This document shows, one piece after another, positions 1 through 10,967 of a DNA stretch of 64,000 nt. The DNA is from Cryptomeria japonica (lineage: Eukaryota; Streptophyta; Pinopsida; Cupressales; Cupressaceae). The first letter of the stretch is position 1; every line of letters begins with the position of its first letter. The notes below the pieces were generated by a model. That model was not told where the DNA came from. It ran no database searches and saw nothing but the letters and a program-made list of their open reading frames with translations. The DNA is taken from contig NC_081406.1 in assembly GCF_030272615.1 (NCBI RefSeq), positions 166,141,521 to 166,205,520 on the forward strand, in the 5' to 3' direction. The position numbers and the translations under genes are program-made.

Positions 1-19
1 ATTAAAAGGTTGAGAACAC

Positions 20-571
20 TTTCAGACCAATCCTAGAGAGGGTGTGATATGGGTAAGCCCTCCCATTGGTTGGATGAAAATTAACTTTGATGGTGCATCA
101 AAGGGTAATCCTGGTATTGCGGGATGTGGTGTGGTCCTTAGGGACGAATGGGGCAAATGCAAAATCATAAAATGCATACCTATAGAAAATTAGACAAGTC
201 ATGTATCTGAGGCTATGGCTGCATACCACGAGATGGTCCTTGCTAAGAAATCCAACTGCACCAGAGTCTGGTGTGAAGGAGACTCATTGAATATAATCAA
301 TTGTTTGAATAAGAATTTCCCACCATCTTGGTCAATAAGCAATGCTATCAAAGCAACTAAGAAAATAAGTGAGACATTTGAAATGTGTGTTTTCACACAT
401 GTGTATAGGGAAGAAAACTCATGTGTTGACTGGGCAGCCAACCTGGCCCATCAAACGGAAGAAATCATTACTATTCATGGTGAGAGTGATCTCGCATGTG
501 AAATGAAATCCTTGCTCGATTTGGACTATATCCAGACGAGGCAACGTGGCACTATCAACCATAATTTCTAA
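20..571 (+). pseudogene. LINE RNase H domain, 3' end of ORF2
   Basis: One frame gives a plant L1-type (archaeal-like) RNase H, which removes the RNA strand of the RNA:DNA hybrid during LINE retrotransposition. The lead-in W..PP.GW.K begins at 50. The first Asp is in NFDGASKGNPG (about 80-115), the Glu in SEAMAAYHE (about 206-232), the second Asp in CEGDSLNIINCL (about 270-305) and the last Asp in HVYREENSCVDWAANLA (about 398-448). So all four acidic residues remain. An in-frame TAG at 191-193 splits the domain, so the copy is dead. The endonuclease and reverse transcriptase parts would lie left of the window. The frame ends at 571, about 75 bases before the unknown ORF at 645. The identification is from the motif order and is secure; the exact LINE family is not known. 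Confidence 0.85.
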
Positions 572-644
572 ATGCCTCTTCCACTTATTTCGAAGCAGGT
601 TTACTATGGAGGTAGGGTGCATTTATTTAAGTGTCTTTTCATAA

Positions 645-2372
645 TTGTTTGGCACTCATTCTAGGCTTTTCTTCAGGGAATCCATAGAAACCAGAGAAGA
701 AGAATTAGAGCTGAGAGAAGGAAATTCAGGGATAGCGAAGGAAAAATGGGAGGAAATAAAAAAAGGTTCGAACATACCTCTTGTTTGGAATGGAGGAAGA
801 ACAGGGAAGTCTAGGATATACTTTAGGAGGGGGGTTTGAGTGTGTTTATGGAGAGGCTGAGTGGAAAAGATCCTACGGTTACCAAAAATTTTATCAAGAA
901 CTAGAAGAATGGCAAGATTCTGGTTGGGTCCCAGATGATGACAATGGATGAGGAGATTATTGTTGAAGCCACGGGGATAATGACAGAGGGCATGAAATTT
1001 TATAGAGATCGCAGCATCTCTGATAAAGCAGCGAACAAATTTCCAGTCACGGATGATGACAAGAAGAAGATGGTGAAAGTCGACAATTCCTATCATTCCC
1101 CAAAATGGATATGCAAGCCATGGAAGTTTGTTTTATTTGCTACTATCACCTATATTACTTTGGATGGTAGGTTTACTAGAGCCTATGGACACCACTTTAT
1201 TTTGCTCAACCATTTCTGCCATGGGGAAAAGGTGAGCCTGCCATATTATCTTGCATGTTCCATGGACCATACTATCAAAGAGATATAGAAAGATCCTAAA
1301 GGTGATCATGCCCTTCACTAGGGTCTTATGGCTCTTGTTTATAAAGTGCTTAAAGGGAGATGCATTAAAAAACCTATGAAAGGTAAATATGCAAGAGATG
1401 AGGACACAAAGAGTGAAGCCAGTGGTTTTAACTTTGATTCAGAGACTGAGGGAGACTCAGAGGAGAATAGTAAAAAGGAGAGGAAAAAGGCTAAGAGGAA
1501 AAGGATAGTGGTGGATTCAGATATTTCAGAGTCTGAGAATGAGTTCTTCGAGGGTGAATTCATTAAAAAAAGAAAGGGAAAGGTACCGGAAAGCAAACTC
1601 AGAGGAAGAAGATCAGCAAGGGAGGTAATAAAGATATTAGTTAAATTTTGATTCCCTCGATGAGGAGGCAGAGGAGAATAAAATTGATGAGGGATAGGAT
1701 AAGGAGGGGGAAGAGAATTTGGTTATTGGCAGCATTAAGGGTTTGAACACTCAAGGTCCGCAGAAAGAGGATCAAGAGGACGAAAGTGGTAAGTTTAGTG
1801 ACTGTGTTGGAGAAAATGAGAGTATAAATGGTTTCCGTGATACCATCGGTACAATGGTGAAGGACATAGATAGCTTGCAGAAAGATATGAATGCTGTCAA
1901 AAGAGAAATGATAGGCGAGAAACCCCTGTTGGAAAATGTTAAAGAATTGGCAGTTGCAATTAATAATGAGGAATCCATTGAAAGCATGGTGGGTAAAATT
2001 ATTGCAACTAAAAAAAAGGTTAAAGAGATGGAAGAAAAAAAGGAGGTGAAAGGAATGGAAACTGCTATGAACAATTTGGGCAACAAAATTGATAGGATGG
2101 AACAAACTATTAAGAAGATAGCAAAACAGAACTTCAAGATCCTCAAAGCATCGGTGGACAACATGAACATCTTGATCAACATATTTGAGAATAGCATAGA
2201 GAAAGATGGCGACAAGGAGCAGCTGGACAAAAAAGGTCACGAGAAGAGGACCAGAGCCAATACTAGGAACAAGGGCGACATCAAAGGTCGTGAGCTAGAT
2301 GAGTTAAAGACTTCTGTGGACAACATGAAGCAGATGGTTGTCCATGCTGAAGATATCATGAAAAATATCTAG
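645..2372 (+). pseudogene. LINE-linked 3' ORF, copy 1 (unknown function)
   Basis: This is a decayed coding region that follows a LINE RNase H. The segment 935-1651 stays in one frame broken by TAG at 1286-1288 and at 1319-1321; 1719-2372 continues in another frame. The N-terminal part holds a domain with PWKFVLFATITYITLDGRF, then HHFILLNHF (about 1190-1215), a SLPYYLACSMDHTI stretch and HALH-stop-GLM. The middle (1380-1620) is acidic, then very Lys/Arg-rich like a nuclear or nucleic-acid-binding tail. The C-terminal part (1850-2372) is a Lys/Glu/Met-rich probable coiled coil. The same domain order appears at 7360-8670, where Gln replaces the second stop. The LLNHF-type domain resembles gag-like plant transposon proteins, but I cannot name a family. 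It could be a LINE third ORF or part of a separate element; function is unknown. Confidence 0.6.
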
Positions 2373-2605
2373 CTGTCTCGGTCTCGACCGTGGTTCTAGT
2401 CTCTATCTTTTTGTTGTCGTAGTGCTTTCCTAAGGCTGTCCTTTTCTAGTTTTTAATGTAATGTGTGTTGTGTTCCCTTTCTATTCGGTTGGGAACTTTT
2501 TTAGCTTTTGAAGTGATCAGGCACGAGTCTTTCTAGCTCTTTTGTTCTCCTGCTATGTAAAAGGTTTGGGTTCCTTTCAAAAACCTATTTTTACTTAATC
2601 AAAAC
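2373..2605 (+). other. LINE-like 3' untranslated tail, copy 1
   Basis: This T-rich untranslated stretch follows the stop of the ORF at 2370-2372. It ends with TGTAAAAGG, an inverted repeat AGGTTT (2562-2567) and AAACCT (2581-2586), then a T- and A-rich end. The tail after the second copy of the ORF ends the same way (8836-8890), which suggests both are 3' ends of one LINE type. The exact end cannot be placed because there is no clear poly(A). Confidence 0.4.
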
Positions 2606-2739
2606 AACCGAGTTACAACATATCGACTCACAACCCTATTAGAATAGGTCACAACCTGGACCTTGAAGCTTAATATCTATCTTCTACGCATAATCTGGCT
2701 ACTTTATTCTCTAATTCATTCCATTCTAATGCATAATTC

Positions 2740-2742
<3 letters not shown>

Positions 2743-2774
<32 letters not shown>
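2743..2774. repeat. (AT)n microsatellite
   Basis: A run of 16 AT dinucleotides with no interruption. It produces a meaningless Ile/Tyr-rich reading frame on the minus strand. Confidence 0.95.
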
Positions 2775-2776
<2 letters not shown>

Positions 2777-4759
2777 ACCCAAAGGATCCAGTTGGCCCAA
2801 AAGGGATCAAAACCCGAACAACAAGACCAAACATGTAAAATAACAAGGTTAGCCTTTGCCAAGAGATTACTCTGGAAAATCAAAAGGTTGAAATGTAGAT
2901 CACAGGAAAAGGTCGACCACACACCAAGGAACATCATATCAATGCCCAAGGCTCTGTAAGCTTCGGAAGGGGTTCTGGTAGATCACCAGAATAGGTCCAG
3001 GCAATCGGTAATAGGAAACTGTCATGGAAACCGGTAGTGATATCTTGTCAGAAAATGATCCAAATGTGATGCAGTCTGGAAGCAAGAAAGATGATCAAGT
3101 CCTCAAGTAGAAACCAACTCCATAGGATCCGGTGAGCCAAAACCAAGATACGCTAAAAGGAAAACTGAAACTGCAAATAGAAAACAAAACATACAAGAAA
3201 TTTTTTTGGTTGATGCAAGATTACAAAGAATTGGCAATGCTCCTGCAACACTAATAGGGAAATTCATTCTCCTATCTTCCTTTGCAAGTGGTAGTTGTTG
3301 TGGATGATCTAGAATCTTTCCTTTCTTCATTCAAGCTCCTTTATCAAGCTAGAAAGTATGATATCCCTGCAGACCTATTAAATACACATGGACAAAGAGC
3401 TACTTACAAAATATTGACAAAAGATATGCATTTATCAGAGAAGATATAAAAGTCAATATCTTCTGAAAGTGTCATAGATTTGTCACTTGTCTAAGAAATA
3501 TGTTCCTTTTGATTTAATACATCGACAAAAGAAAATGAACAATATTTTAAAAAAAGACAAGAAACTATAAATTCAAAAATTCAAAATTCAAAATTTTAGA
3601 AACAAAAGGAAAAAGGATCACAAAAATTCAAATCCATATTGCTTGAACTCTTGCAACTTCCTGATATGTAGCTCATAGTTATTATCATCTATCTCTGATC
3701 TTGAAAGCTCTATTTTTGTCATCCTATTGTCAAATCTTGACAATGCATCCATGTGTGACTGCAACTTCCCCTGTATTTGTTCTTCATCTGTAAAAGTACC
3801 TATCAATGTTGGGTCCATAGTATCCCCAATTTCTATCTTCCATTCTATTTTTTATCTCAACACCTTCCTTCCTTCTGCACCAATCCTTTCTCTATCAAAT
3901 AAGGTTGGCATGTGCCTTATAACTAAACACTAGAAGCTCCTAAGTTCAATCTCCATTCTCTATGTATAGATCTTATGGATAATGGAATTCTTTTTCATTA
4001 TCTCAAACCTTGATCTCAACTAAACCAAAATACAACATAAGTAGGAAGAAGGAGGCCTAATCAAAGCAACTTCTAACATTGAAATTATTTTACTCATGTA
4101 AAATAGTGAACAAGCCAAAAAATTATGTCACTTCAAATGCTGCTCAAGGAGTCCCAACATCTCTCTGTGCTCATCACAAGCAGTGATGCAGTCAAAGTAG
4201 GGAGATCCAATGAAGGACATCCCATCCTTGTAGCCTAACACAAACACAATGCAAGATATATCGATAATCGTTAACACAACACCAGATAAAGCAGAAAGAG
4301 TAATCAGTAACATCAGAAAATACATAATTGGTAAGCAGTATGAACAATTCTTATAACAGTTTGATGAATTAAATATGCCACATGTTGGACCACAGCCCGG
4401 GATTACAAACAATGCTTACAACACAGATATAAGCTCAGCGGATTATCTACACATCAATTCAGCCTCCAGTAACAATTTGTCGGTTAAACCCTAATCCGAA
4501 CCTTAGCCCTTTCGGCTTCAATCCTATTGGACCATAATCTCGCTGAATCTACATCTTCGCTCGATCTTGAACTTTTTTCCTCTATCTTATGTCTTATATC
4601 CCTCAAAATTATTCACAAAAATCCTCTTTATACCATCCGCAAATAATAATAAATCGATCAAGTCATCCCAAAGACCAACCAATTCATAATGAAACGTGCT
4701 AATGATAACTCATTCATAACTGGGTTTTAACTATTGTTTTGATATAATGTATTGTAAAA
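2775..4759. other. Gene-free stretch, probably old repeat DNA
   Basis: I recognise no gene here. A short minus-strand frame (3618-3818) is Lys/Glu-rich and could be the tail of a gag-like coiled-coil protein, but it has no diagnostic motif. Phrases with CCGGT and GATCCGGTGAG recall the LTRs elsewhere in the window without giving a usable boundary. Confidence 0.4.
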
Positions 4760-5143
4760 ACTAAGTTGGTGCTCGGTGTAGGGGTTGGTTCTCCTTGGGT
4801 TGGTGCCCTAAATAAGTAGGGGTTGGTACCCTAAATCAGGGGATCAAGGGTTGGTGCCCTAAAATTTTTAATACAGTGTTTATTGTGAGGCTGGGTTGGA
4901 GCAATAAACTCCAGTAGAATTTCTCACTGAGTTTTTTCCCAAGTTGAGTTTTCCTCGTATATCCGGTGTTATGTGATGTGCCTTTTGTGTGTTCTTGCAT
5001 TTTGGTCTTCTCCCTATCTCACCGGTATATTCATCTTGTGTTAGATTTGCTAATTGGTACACACATTTAGGATTAAAAGGGTTAAGTTTGGAAACCACTG
5101 ATTCACCCCCCCCCCCCCCCTCAGTGGCATCTTGTGTTCTACA
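4760..5143 (+). mobile_element. Copia-type LTR fragment (R/U5 side)
   Basis: This is the 3' part of an LTR related to the minus-strand LTR at 48964-50472. Shared features are GGTTGGTGCCC repeats, GGTTGGAGCAATA, a CACTGAG..TTTTTCCC..GTTTTCCTCG block, and the terminal TGATTCACCC...CTCAGTGG before a CA end at 5143. No primer binding site follows, so this is a truncated or solo remnant, not the start of an element. The left end is lost. The GGTTGGTGCCCTA phrase is repeated three times at 4795-4860. Confidence 0.7.
5095..5127 (+). promoter_or_regulatory. C-loop stem-loop near LTR 3' end
   Basis: CCACTGA (5095-5101) pairs perfectly with TCAGTGG (5121-5127) around a loop that holds 15 consecutive C. 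Equivalent stems with different paired bases occur in LTRs at 10119-10152, 42455-42496 and 48982-49003. A role in the element RNA is inference. Confidence 0.6.
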
Positions 5144-5284
5144 TTATTTAAATCTTATATTAGTATATGTCATCTCAATTGTCTAGAGAACAAATTTGTA
5201 TAGTTTATGCCATAGCACACTATTAACAATTTACTTCAGTTGGCTTCCACACTTCAACAACTCTTGTAGCAAATTAGAGTCCCA

Positions 5285-6300
5285 CTTTTCTCAAGGGAGG
5301 ATAAGATAGTCTAGACCAAAAATACAAAGGGCGACTTCTCAGTTAAATTGTTTTATAATCTAGTAGTAAAGGGGGATTCATATACAATAATATGGAGGAT
5401 AGTCTGGAACCCTCAACTCATACCTAAGATCAACTTCTTCTGGTGCATGGTAATGCACAATAAAATTCTCACTATGGATAGTCTTATTAAGTGCGGATTC
5501 TCATTATATGTGGTCTCAATTTTTGGAGAATATGGATGTGAGTTGGTCTATGAATATGGCTTCTCCATCCCTTACGATGGATTGGATGTGCCCTTCTCAA
5601 CATCCTTTGGTGGGGGGATTCTGGAGATAAAAACTTGCCTCAGCTATGCTATATTATCTAGAAGGAAATAAATAATAGGATTTTTAGAGAGGACAAAATA
5701 TCTATGGAAGAGGTGTTTATCAGCTTTGATAGACTCTTGAAAGATAACATACATGTCTATAGATGGAAATGCCCTTCTTACCCCACCCTTACAGTTTGAT
5801 AATAAAATGGCGATGAATTTGAACTTGCCTAAGTTATATTCTAGATTTTACAACTCTAAAAGGATTAAGAGAATGAGTATTCGTCGGCACCCCCCACGGT
5901 TAAGATGACACAATTTGATGGGGTAGCAAGGTAAGGATTGGTTGTTGTGCAAGGAGTTATTTGATCTAGCACAGGTCCCTTGGTGGTAGTTTACATGGGT
6001 AGTCTAGAGGAGGGTACTAGTAACCAAGCTGAGGGGATGGCTCTTCTTTGGGGAGTAAAAATTGCACTCTTAATTCAAATTCAATTTTTGGATATTGAGG
6101 GCAATTAGAGGCTAATTGTGGATTCAATCAAAAGCAATAACATAGCAGGATGGACCATAGATGGGATTATTAGTTATGTTTGCAAATTGCTCATTAGACA
6201 ACATTTTTGAAATATGACATGCTTTTAGAGAAGTTAACAGTGTTAAAGATGTCATGGTGGCTTTGGGCTTGGGGATTGCAAACCTTAGGTGCTAGAGATC
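5285..6300 (+). pseudogene. LINE ORF2 3' part: zinc-binding plus RNase H
   Basis: The first part (about 5300-5540) matches the zinc-binding region that follows LINE reverse transcriptases: KGDFSVKLFYNL, then IPKINFFWCMVMHNKILT and MDSLIKCGF. Next comes NNRIFREDKIS (about 5660-5700), the usual linker after W..WKERN.RIF. The RNase H follows with QFDGVA (about 5910), NQAEGMALLWG (about 6030), LIVDSIKSNN (about 6110) and the HAFREVNSVKDVMVALG tail (about 6220-6275). Frames shift several times and there are many stops, for example TAG at 312-314 of the 5 kb line where Trp is expected (VWTK). It is a dead LINE 3' end. About 1 kb downstream lies copy 2 of the ORF seen after the first LINE relic. Confidence 0.8.
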
Positions 6301-7359
6301 TAGGGAATGTCTACCCACAAATATCCAAAAATTCCTTATATAGGAGAGAAAATCCAATTAGCATGATTGGATGATGAAATAATAGAATGTTTGGATTCTT
6401 GGTACCATTCTCTATTCACTCTTTCTAGGACAGAGGATGGGAAACGTAAAGGCATTAAATATATAAATTATTTAGGGAGGGAAGAGATTTAAATCACTCA
6501 AAGGCTGGACATGATAGTGGGGTTCCTAATAGAAATAACAGTCAGATAAGGGACATGGAGATAAGGTGGTCAAGTAACCTAAGGTGGAATAATAACTAGG
6601 TGTGTGATAGGGCCAAAAAAAAAGGGTTGGACCCTCATGGCAGTAGAAAACACTATAGGGAGGTGTAAACTTCTACGCTAATGTGGATGCCCTTCTTGTG
6701 GCCCACTTGGAAGAAAGGGTGTTACCATGGGTGCAAGGAGTTAACTGTCAAGTGGATGACATCTACTCAAGATGATTTGGAAACCCAGTCCACAATACAA
6801 CTTTTCGAGTTGGATTGTTGGGTTTGGTCACCGTTATAGTGGAGGAGTTATGATGTTGAGGAGGAAGGTTAATGCATGGGTAGCTCAAGTGGCCACCCTA
6901 GAGGATAGCCTAATAAATTTGAGATATCATTATTATGTGTGTCACCAAGCTATTGAAATAACTATTGGTAGAAATATAATACTTCTTTAATGATTGCCTT
7001 AAATATTTATATTCCCCATGGAAGAAAATCCCACCATAATCTCCTTATTGATTTAGAGGGAAAAGGTTGGCACACTTGGAGTTTGCAAAAGACATATTTT
7101 AATCATTACTTCATTGTTGCTAGATTTTTAACTAAGGCCTTTAATGTTAAGGCTATGAAATTGGTTTTATTAGCTACTTGCAAATTGTGGAGAATAGAAC
7201 AAACTAAGTCTTGGTTCATTTTGTTACTATGACAACTTCCATGGGTGGGGACATGGTTAGGATTGAACCCAACAATCATGCTAAGTTCAAAAGGAATAGA
7301 AATATTTGTCAAATCTGTAAAGAAGGAAGGGTGGCTTCGTTTATCGAATTAAAATCTAT
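6301..7359 (+). other. Linker between LINE RNase H and the unknown ORF
   Basis: This holds only short broken frames (6772-6990, 6990-7232) with no domain I recognise. By position it corresponds to the much shorter gap 572-900 in the first composite. It may contain the lost N-terminal part of the ORF or a small insertion. Confidence 0.35.
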
Positions 7360-8670
7360 CTATTCAATTTGCTAGGTCTCAGGTGGATAGGAAGGTTATT
7401 GTGGGGAGAATTTTACTTGAAATCAGTGAGGAGGTAATTGGGAAAGCAATAGTTATCTCCATGAGGGGGAGAAAATGGAAGATGTAGAGTAGGGCTATGG
7501 ATAGCAAAATCTTTGCCCAATTCTTTAGATAGGACGAGGAACCAGTCAAGCTTAATGGTGATTTTGCCCCTGCTAAATTGCCAAACCCTTGGAATGAGGT
7601 TTGTCTAATGCTAATGAAATTTTTTACCTTAGAAGGAATATTCAAAGTTTATTATTATTACCATCTTCCTCTACTTAACCATTTTCAGAACCATGACCTT
7701 CTTTCTCTTCTTTTCCTTTTTCTAACTTCTCTTGAAAGTTCTATTCATGACACTCTAGACTTAGCTAAAAATCAAGGCAAGAAATCTATTCACCTCCACC
7801 AAGGCCCAATTTTTTTCTTGTACCACTTCCACCTAGCCCTTTGCCTACCTAGACAACTCTTGGTTTCTTAAACCCCTGAAGCCTTGTGCTCTAACTCTCT
7901 CCTTGTGGTTACAATTCTTGACTCCTTGGGGGCTAGAAAAAAGAAACAACTACAATTTCCTCCTATACTGCTAAGGCTGTTTCCCGCCTTTTTTCCTTAG
8001 CTACAACCACCTTGGTCTTGGTGGCCAAAGATAAACTCTTGACTTCTACCTCTAACATAGGGAAGAAAAGGAAATGTTAGAGACCCTCCCCCATGGCTAT
8101 AAAGAATAAAATTACAAATCAAGAAGTGGCTAGTGATGAGGAGGACAAGGGTTCAGAGATGATGGCAAGAGAGAAAGCACACATAGATAGTTGAATAGGT
8201 TGGTTGGTCACATGGTGAAAAAAATTGGAGGCAAAAACTTGGTTGATTATGAGGAGGAAGCTACTAACAATGAGGATACAACTAAGGATGAAGATAAGGA
8301 GGAGGATGGCACATGGAAGGAAAAAATTTCAAACAAAACAACTAGTGACAACTCTAAACAAAATGAACCACTAGACTTGACCCAAGATGCAATGCTAGAA
8401 GAGGTTGACAACAAGCAAGGGGAGAGCAAACAAAATTGTGTCAATTGTAGGACCATGGATGAGGAATTAGAGGCTCTAAGGAAGAAGGTGTTAGAAATAG
8501 AGCAAAAGACGGTCAACATCTCCAAGTTCAATATGAGAGTGATGCACAACTCTGCTATTTCCTTGTGCATGATACAAAACAAAATTTTGCACAATCATGT
8601 TGACAATGAAGGGAGTTACATGGAACTTTTTAAGTTCCTTACTAATGATTGGAGTCATGTGCTCAATTAG
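7360..8670 (+). pseudogene. LINE-linked 3' ORF, copy 2 (unknown function)
   Basis: This is a second, more decayed copy of the protein at 645-2372. The segment around 7455-7870 aligns by eye: MRGRKWKM..SRAMDSKIF against MTEGMKFYRDRSISDKA, then PNPWNEV, FFTLEGIFKVYYYYH, PLLNHF (7665-7686), a Leu-rich stretch and HLHQG. TAG stops lie at KM-stop-SR and FR-stop-DEE. The frame 8191-8670 is acidic (DEDKEEDGTWKEK) then coiled-coil like (DEELEALRKKVLEIEQK), matching the acidic-then-coil order of copy 1. A CVNC pair at about 8440 is not enough for a zinc finger. The protein function is unknown. The recurring position after a LINE RNase H is the main clue to its origin. Confidence 0.55.
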
Positions 8671-8895
8671 CCACTAGCTAGCTGGTTTTATTTCTTTAGG
8701 CCTTTTTGCTTATGGTATTAAGACTTTATTTCATTTTTCTTTCTCGTTAAGACTCTATATGGTTTTTGGTATTTGTTGTTAAGATGCTATTAGTTTTTGT
8801 GTTTTTAATATTAATACTAATGATGGGTTGTTAGTGTAAAGGGTCAACACCCTTATTCTATTGCTTTTAATATTAAAAACAATAAATTTCATATT
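8671..8895 (+). other. LINE-like 3' untranslated tail, copy 2
   Basis: A T-rich tail follows the stop codon. It ends with TGTAAA, then the perfect hairpin AAGGGT (8839-8844) / ACCCTT (8849-8854) with loop CAAC, then TATT.. and A-rich DNA. Compare the tail at 2550-2605. Confidence 0.4.
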
Positions 8896-9105
8896 ATTGA
8901 ACTCTCCTACTTACTTGATAGAATGTAATCTATTTATTAAATATTTTGAAACCCAAAAATAATTGCATCCATTATCATTAATATTTGAATTCAATAATTG
9001 ATAAACCAAAATTATATCTATGATATTTTGAAATGAGAACAAGACATAAAACATCATATTATATTTATCTAAATAAAAATAAAATAAACAAAAATAAATA
9101 ATTTG

Positions 9106-9156
9106 CAATATTTTAACATAATTATAAAATAATGTTAGAAAACGTTATGTCCATAA
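9106..9156 (+). repeat. 51-bp direct repeat, left of telomere-like block
   Basis: From CAATATTTTAACATAATTAT to GTTATGTCCATAA this matches 14564-14614 at 50 of 51 positions. The telomere-like repeats begin at the very next base. Confidence 0.9.
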
Positions 9157-10104
9157 CCCTAAACCTAGACACAATCCTAAATGTAACTCTAAATCCTAAG
9201 CCTAACCATAATCTTAACCCTTTCCCTAACCTTATTCCTAACCATGATATAAATATAAACCCTAACCATTAGCCTAACCTTAGCAATGATGTAAACCCTT
9301 ACTATAATCCTAACCCTAACCCTTAACACTAACTCTAACCTTCTAATATAAACCCTAACCCTAACATTGTGATATAAACTATACCCCTAAACATGAAATT
9401 AACCATAATCATAAATCCTAATCCTAACCCTGATCCTAATCCCATGATATAAACCCTAACCCTAGAAATAATCATAACAGTAACATTAAATCCTGACCCT
9501 AACAATATTCGTAACACTAACCGTAACTGTAACCTTAAACCCTAAATCCAAAACCTAACCATTAACCTAACCCTAACAATAATGTAAACCCTTACTACAA
9601 CCCTAACCCTAACCATTAACCTAACCCTAAAAGTGATGCAAACCATAACCATTAGCCAAACCCTAACCCTAGCCATGTTGTAAATCCAAACTGTACCCAT
9701 TAACTTAACCCTAACAATGATATAAACCATAAACATAATCCTAATCCTAACCCTAACCCTATGATATAAACCCTAACATTGCACATAATCCTAAACATAA
9801 CCCTAAATCCTAAGCATAACCATAATCTTAACCCTATCCCTAACCTTAACCCTAACCATTAGCCTAACCCTAACAATGATGTAAACCCTAACTACAATCC
9901 TAACCCTAACCCTTAAACTATAACTCTAAGCCTCTAATATAAACCTTAAACCCTTAACCCCAATGCTAATGTTGTGATGTAAACCCTAACCCTAAACACA
10001 AAACTAACCATAATCGTAAATCCTAATCCTAACCCTAATCATAATCCCATGATATAAAGCCTAACCCTAGAAATAATCATAGCAATAACAGTAAATACTA
10101 ATCT

Positions 10105-10967
10105 TGTTAGGGTTCCCACAGATACTGAGAGGGGGGGGTGAATCAGTATCTGACTGGTAATGTGATTTTCTTAAAACAGAACATGCAGAACATAAAGTAA
10201 CAGTATACCGGTATGCAAGAATTAATGTAAATAACAAAATCAAAAACATCCACATGAAAAGAAAACCATAACACAAGATGTTTAATAAGGAAACCCAGTG
10301 TGGGAAAAACCTCGGTGGGATTTGTGACCCACAATATTCACTTACTGGCCAATAAGAGAATATTACTTACAATAGGGGCCTACACATGCAGGAAGGCCAA
10401 CTGCCTAGAGCACACTGCTCAATAAGAAGTCACACTGACTTACAATGAGGATTATGCAAATCCAATGATCTATACTACTTTACAATAGCATCTTCAATGC
10501 CAGATTCAGTACCGGTTCTTGCTATGTTCTTTACATATACCCTTGACATATAATTCGCACATTAGATCTGCCTTATAATTTTCTTTATGCTTCCTATCCA
10601 TATCCTACAAATGTCTACAATGATCTCTTTTATATACAAGAGTCATTTTACAATTTGCCAAGTTGGCTTACAATAATAAACAAAATATTACATATCAAAA
10701 ATCTTGTCGGCCTTTGTGCCAGTATACATGTTCTCTTATGTGTCGGTGTACATCTTCTGTCCCGGTGTCGATGTAGATTGATCTTGCTGATGCCGATGCA
10801 CTGTCTTGTTTGAATAATGCTTTGCCGGTATAATGTCTTGCCAGTGCCATAGGATTGCAAGGTTGCCTGTGTAATGCTTTGTCGGTGCCATAGGATTGCA
10901 AGGTTGCCATCAATGACAAAACCTTCAATCACACACAATGTCTCATTGGAGTGTCCATATGCCAACA
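10105..10967 (-). mobile_element. Solo Copia-type LTR with AATCT target duplication
   Basis: The LTR reads TGTTAGGG... to ...GCCAACA on the plus strand, 863 bp, flanked by AATCT at 10100-10104 and 10968-10972. There is a single LTR, a perfect 5-bp target duplication and no internal region, so it is a solo LTR left by recombination between two LTRs. Orientation is minus: the C-tract hairpin near the 3' end is at 10119-10152 and the conserved block GTGGGAAAAACCTCGGTGGG (10299-10318) is inverted. It interrupts the telomere-like array, so it is younger than the array. Confidence 0.92.
10119..10152 (-). promoter_or_regulatory. C-loop stem-loop near LTR 3' end
   Basis: CAGATACTGA (10119-10128) pairs perfectly over 10 bases with TCAGTATCTG (10143-10152). 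The loop holds eight G on the plus strand, hence eight C in the element RNA. Confidence 0.65.

Noticed and set aside
1641-2240. 199-codon and 152-codon minus-strand frames
   Set aside because: They are antisense to the Lys/Glu-rich coiled-coil ORF; their Leu/Phe/Ser-rich content is the mirror of Lys/Glu codons.
5098-5127. A sequencing artefact as the reason for the 15-C run
   Set aside because: Similar C-runs occur in the same context in three other LTRs, so the run is real, though its exact length may be uncertain.
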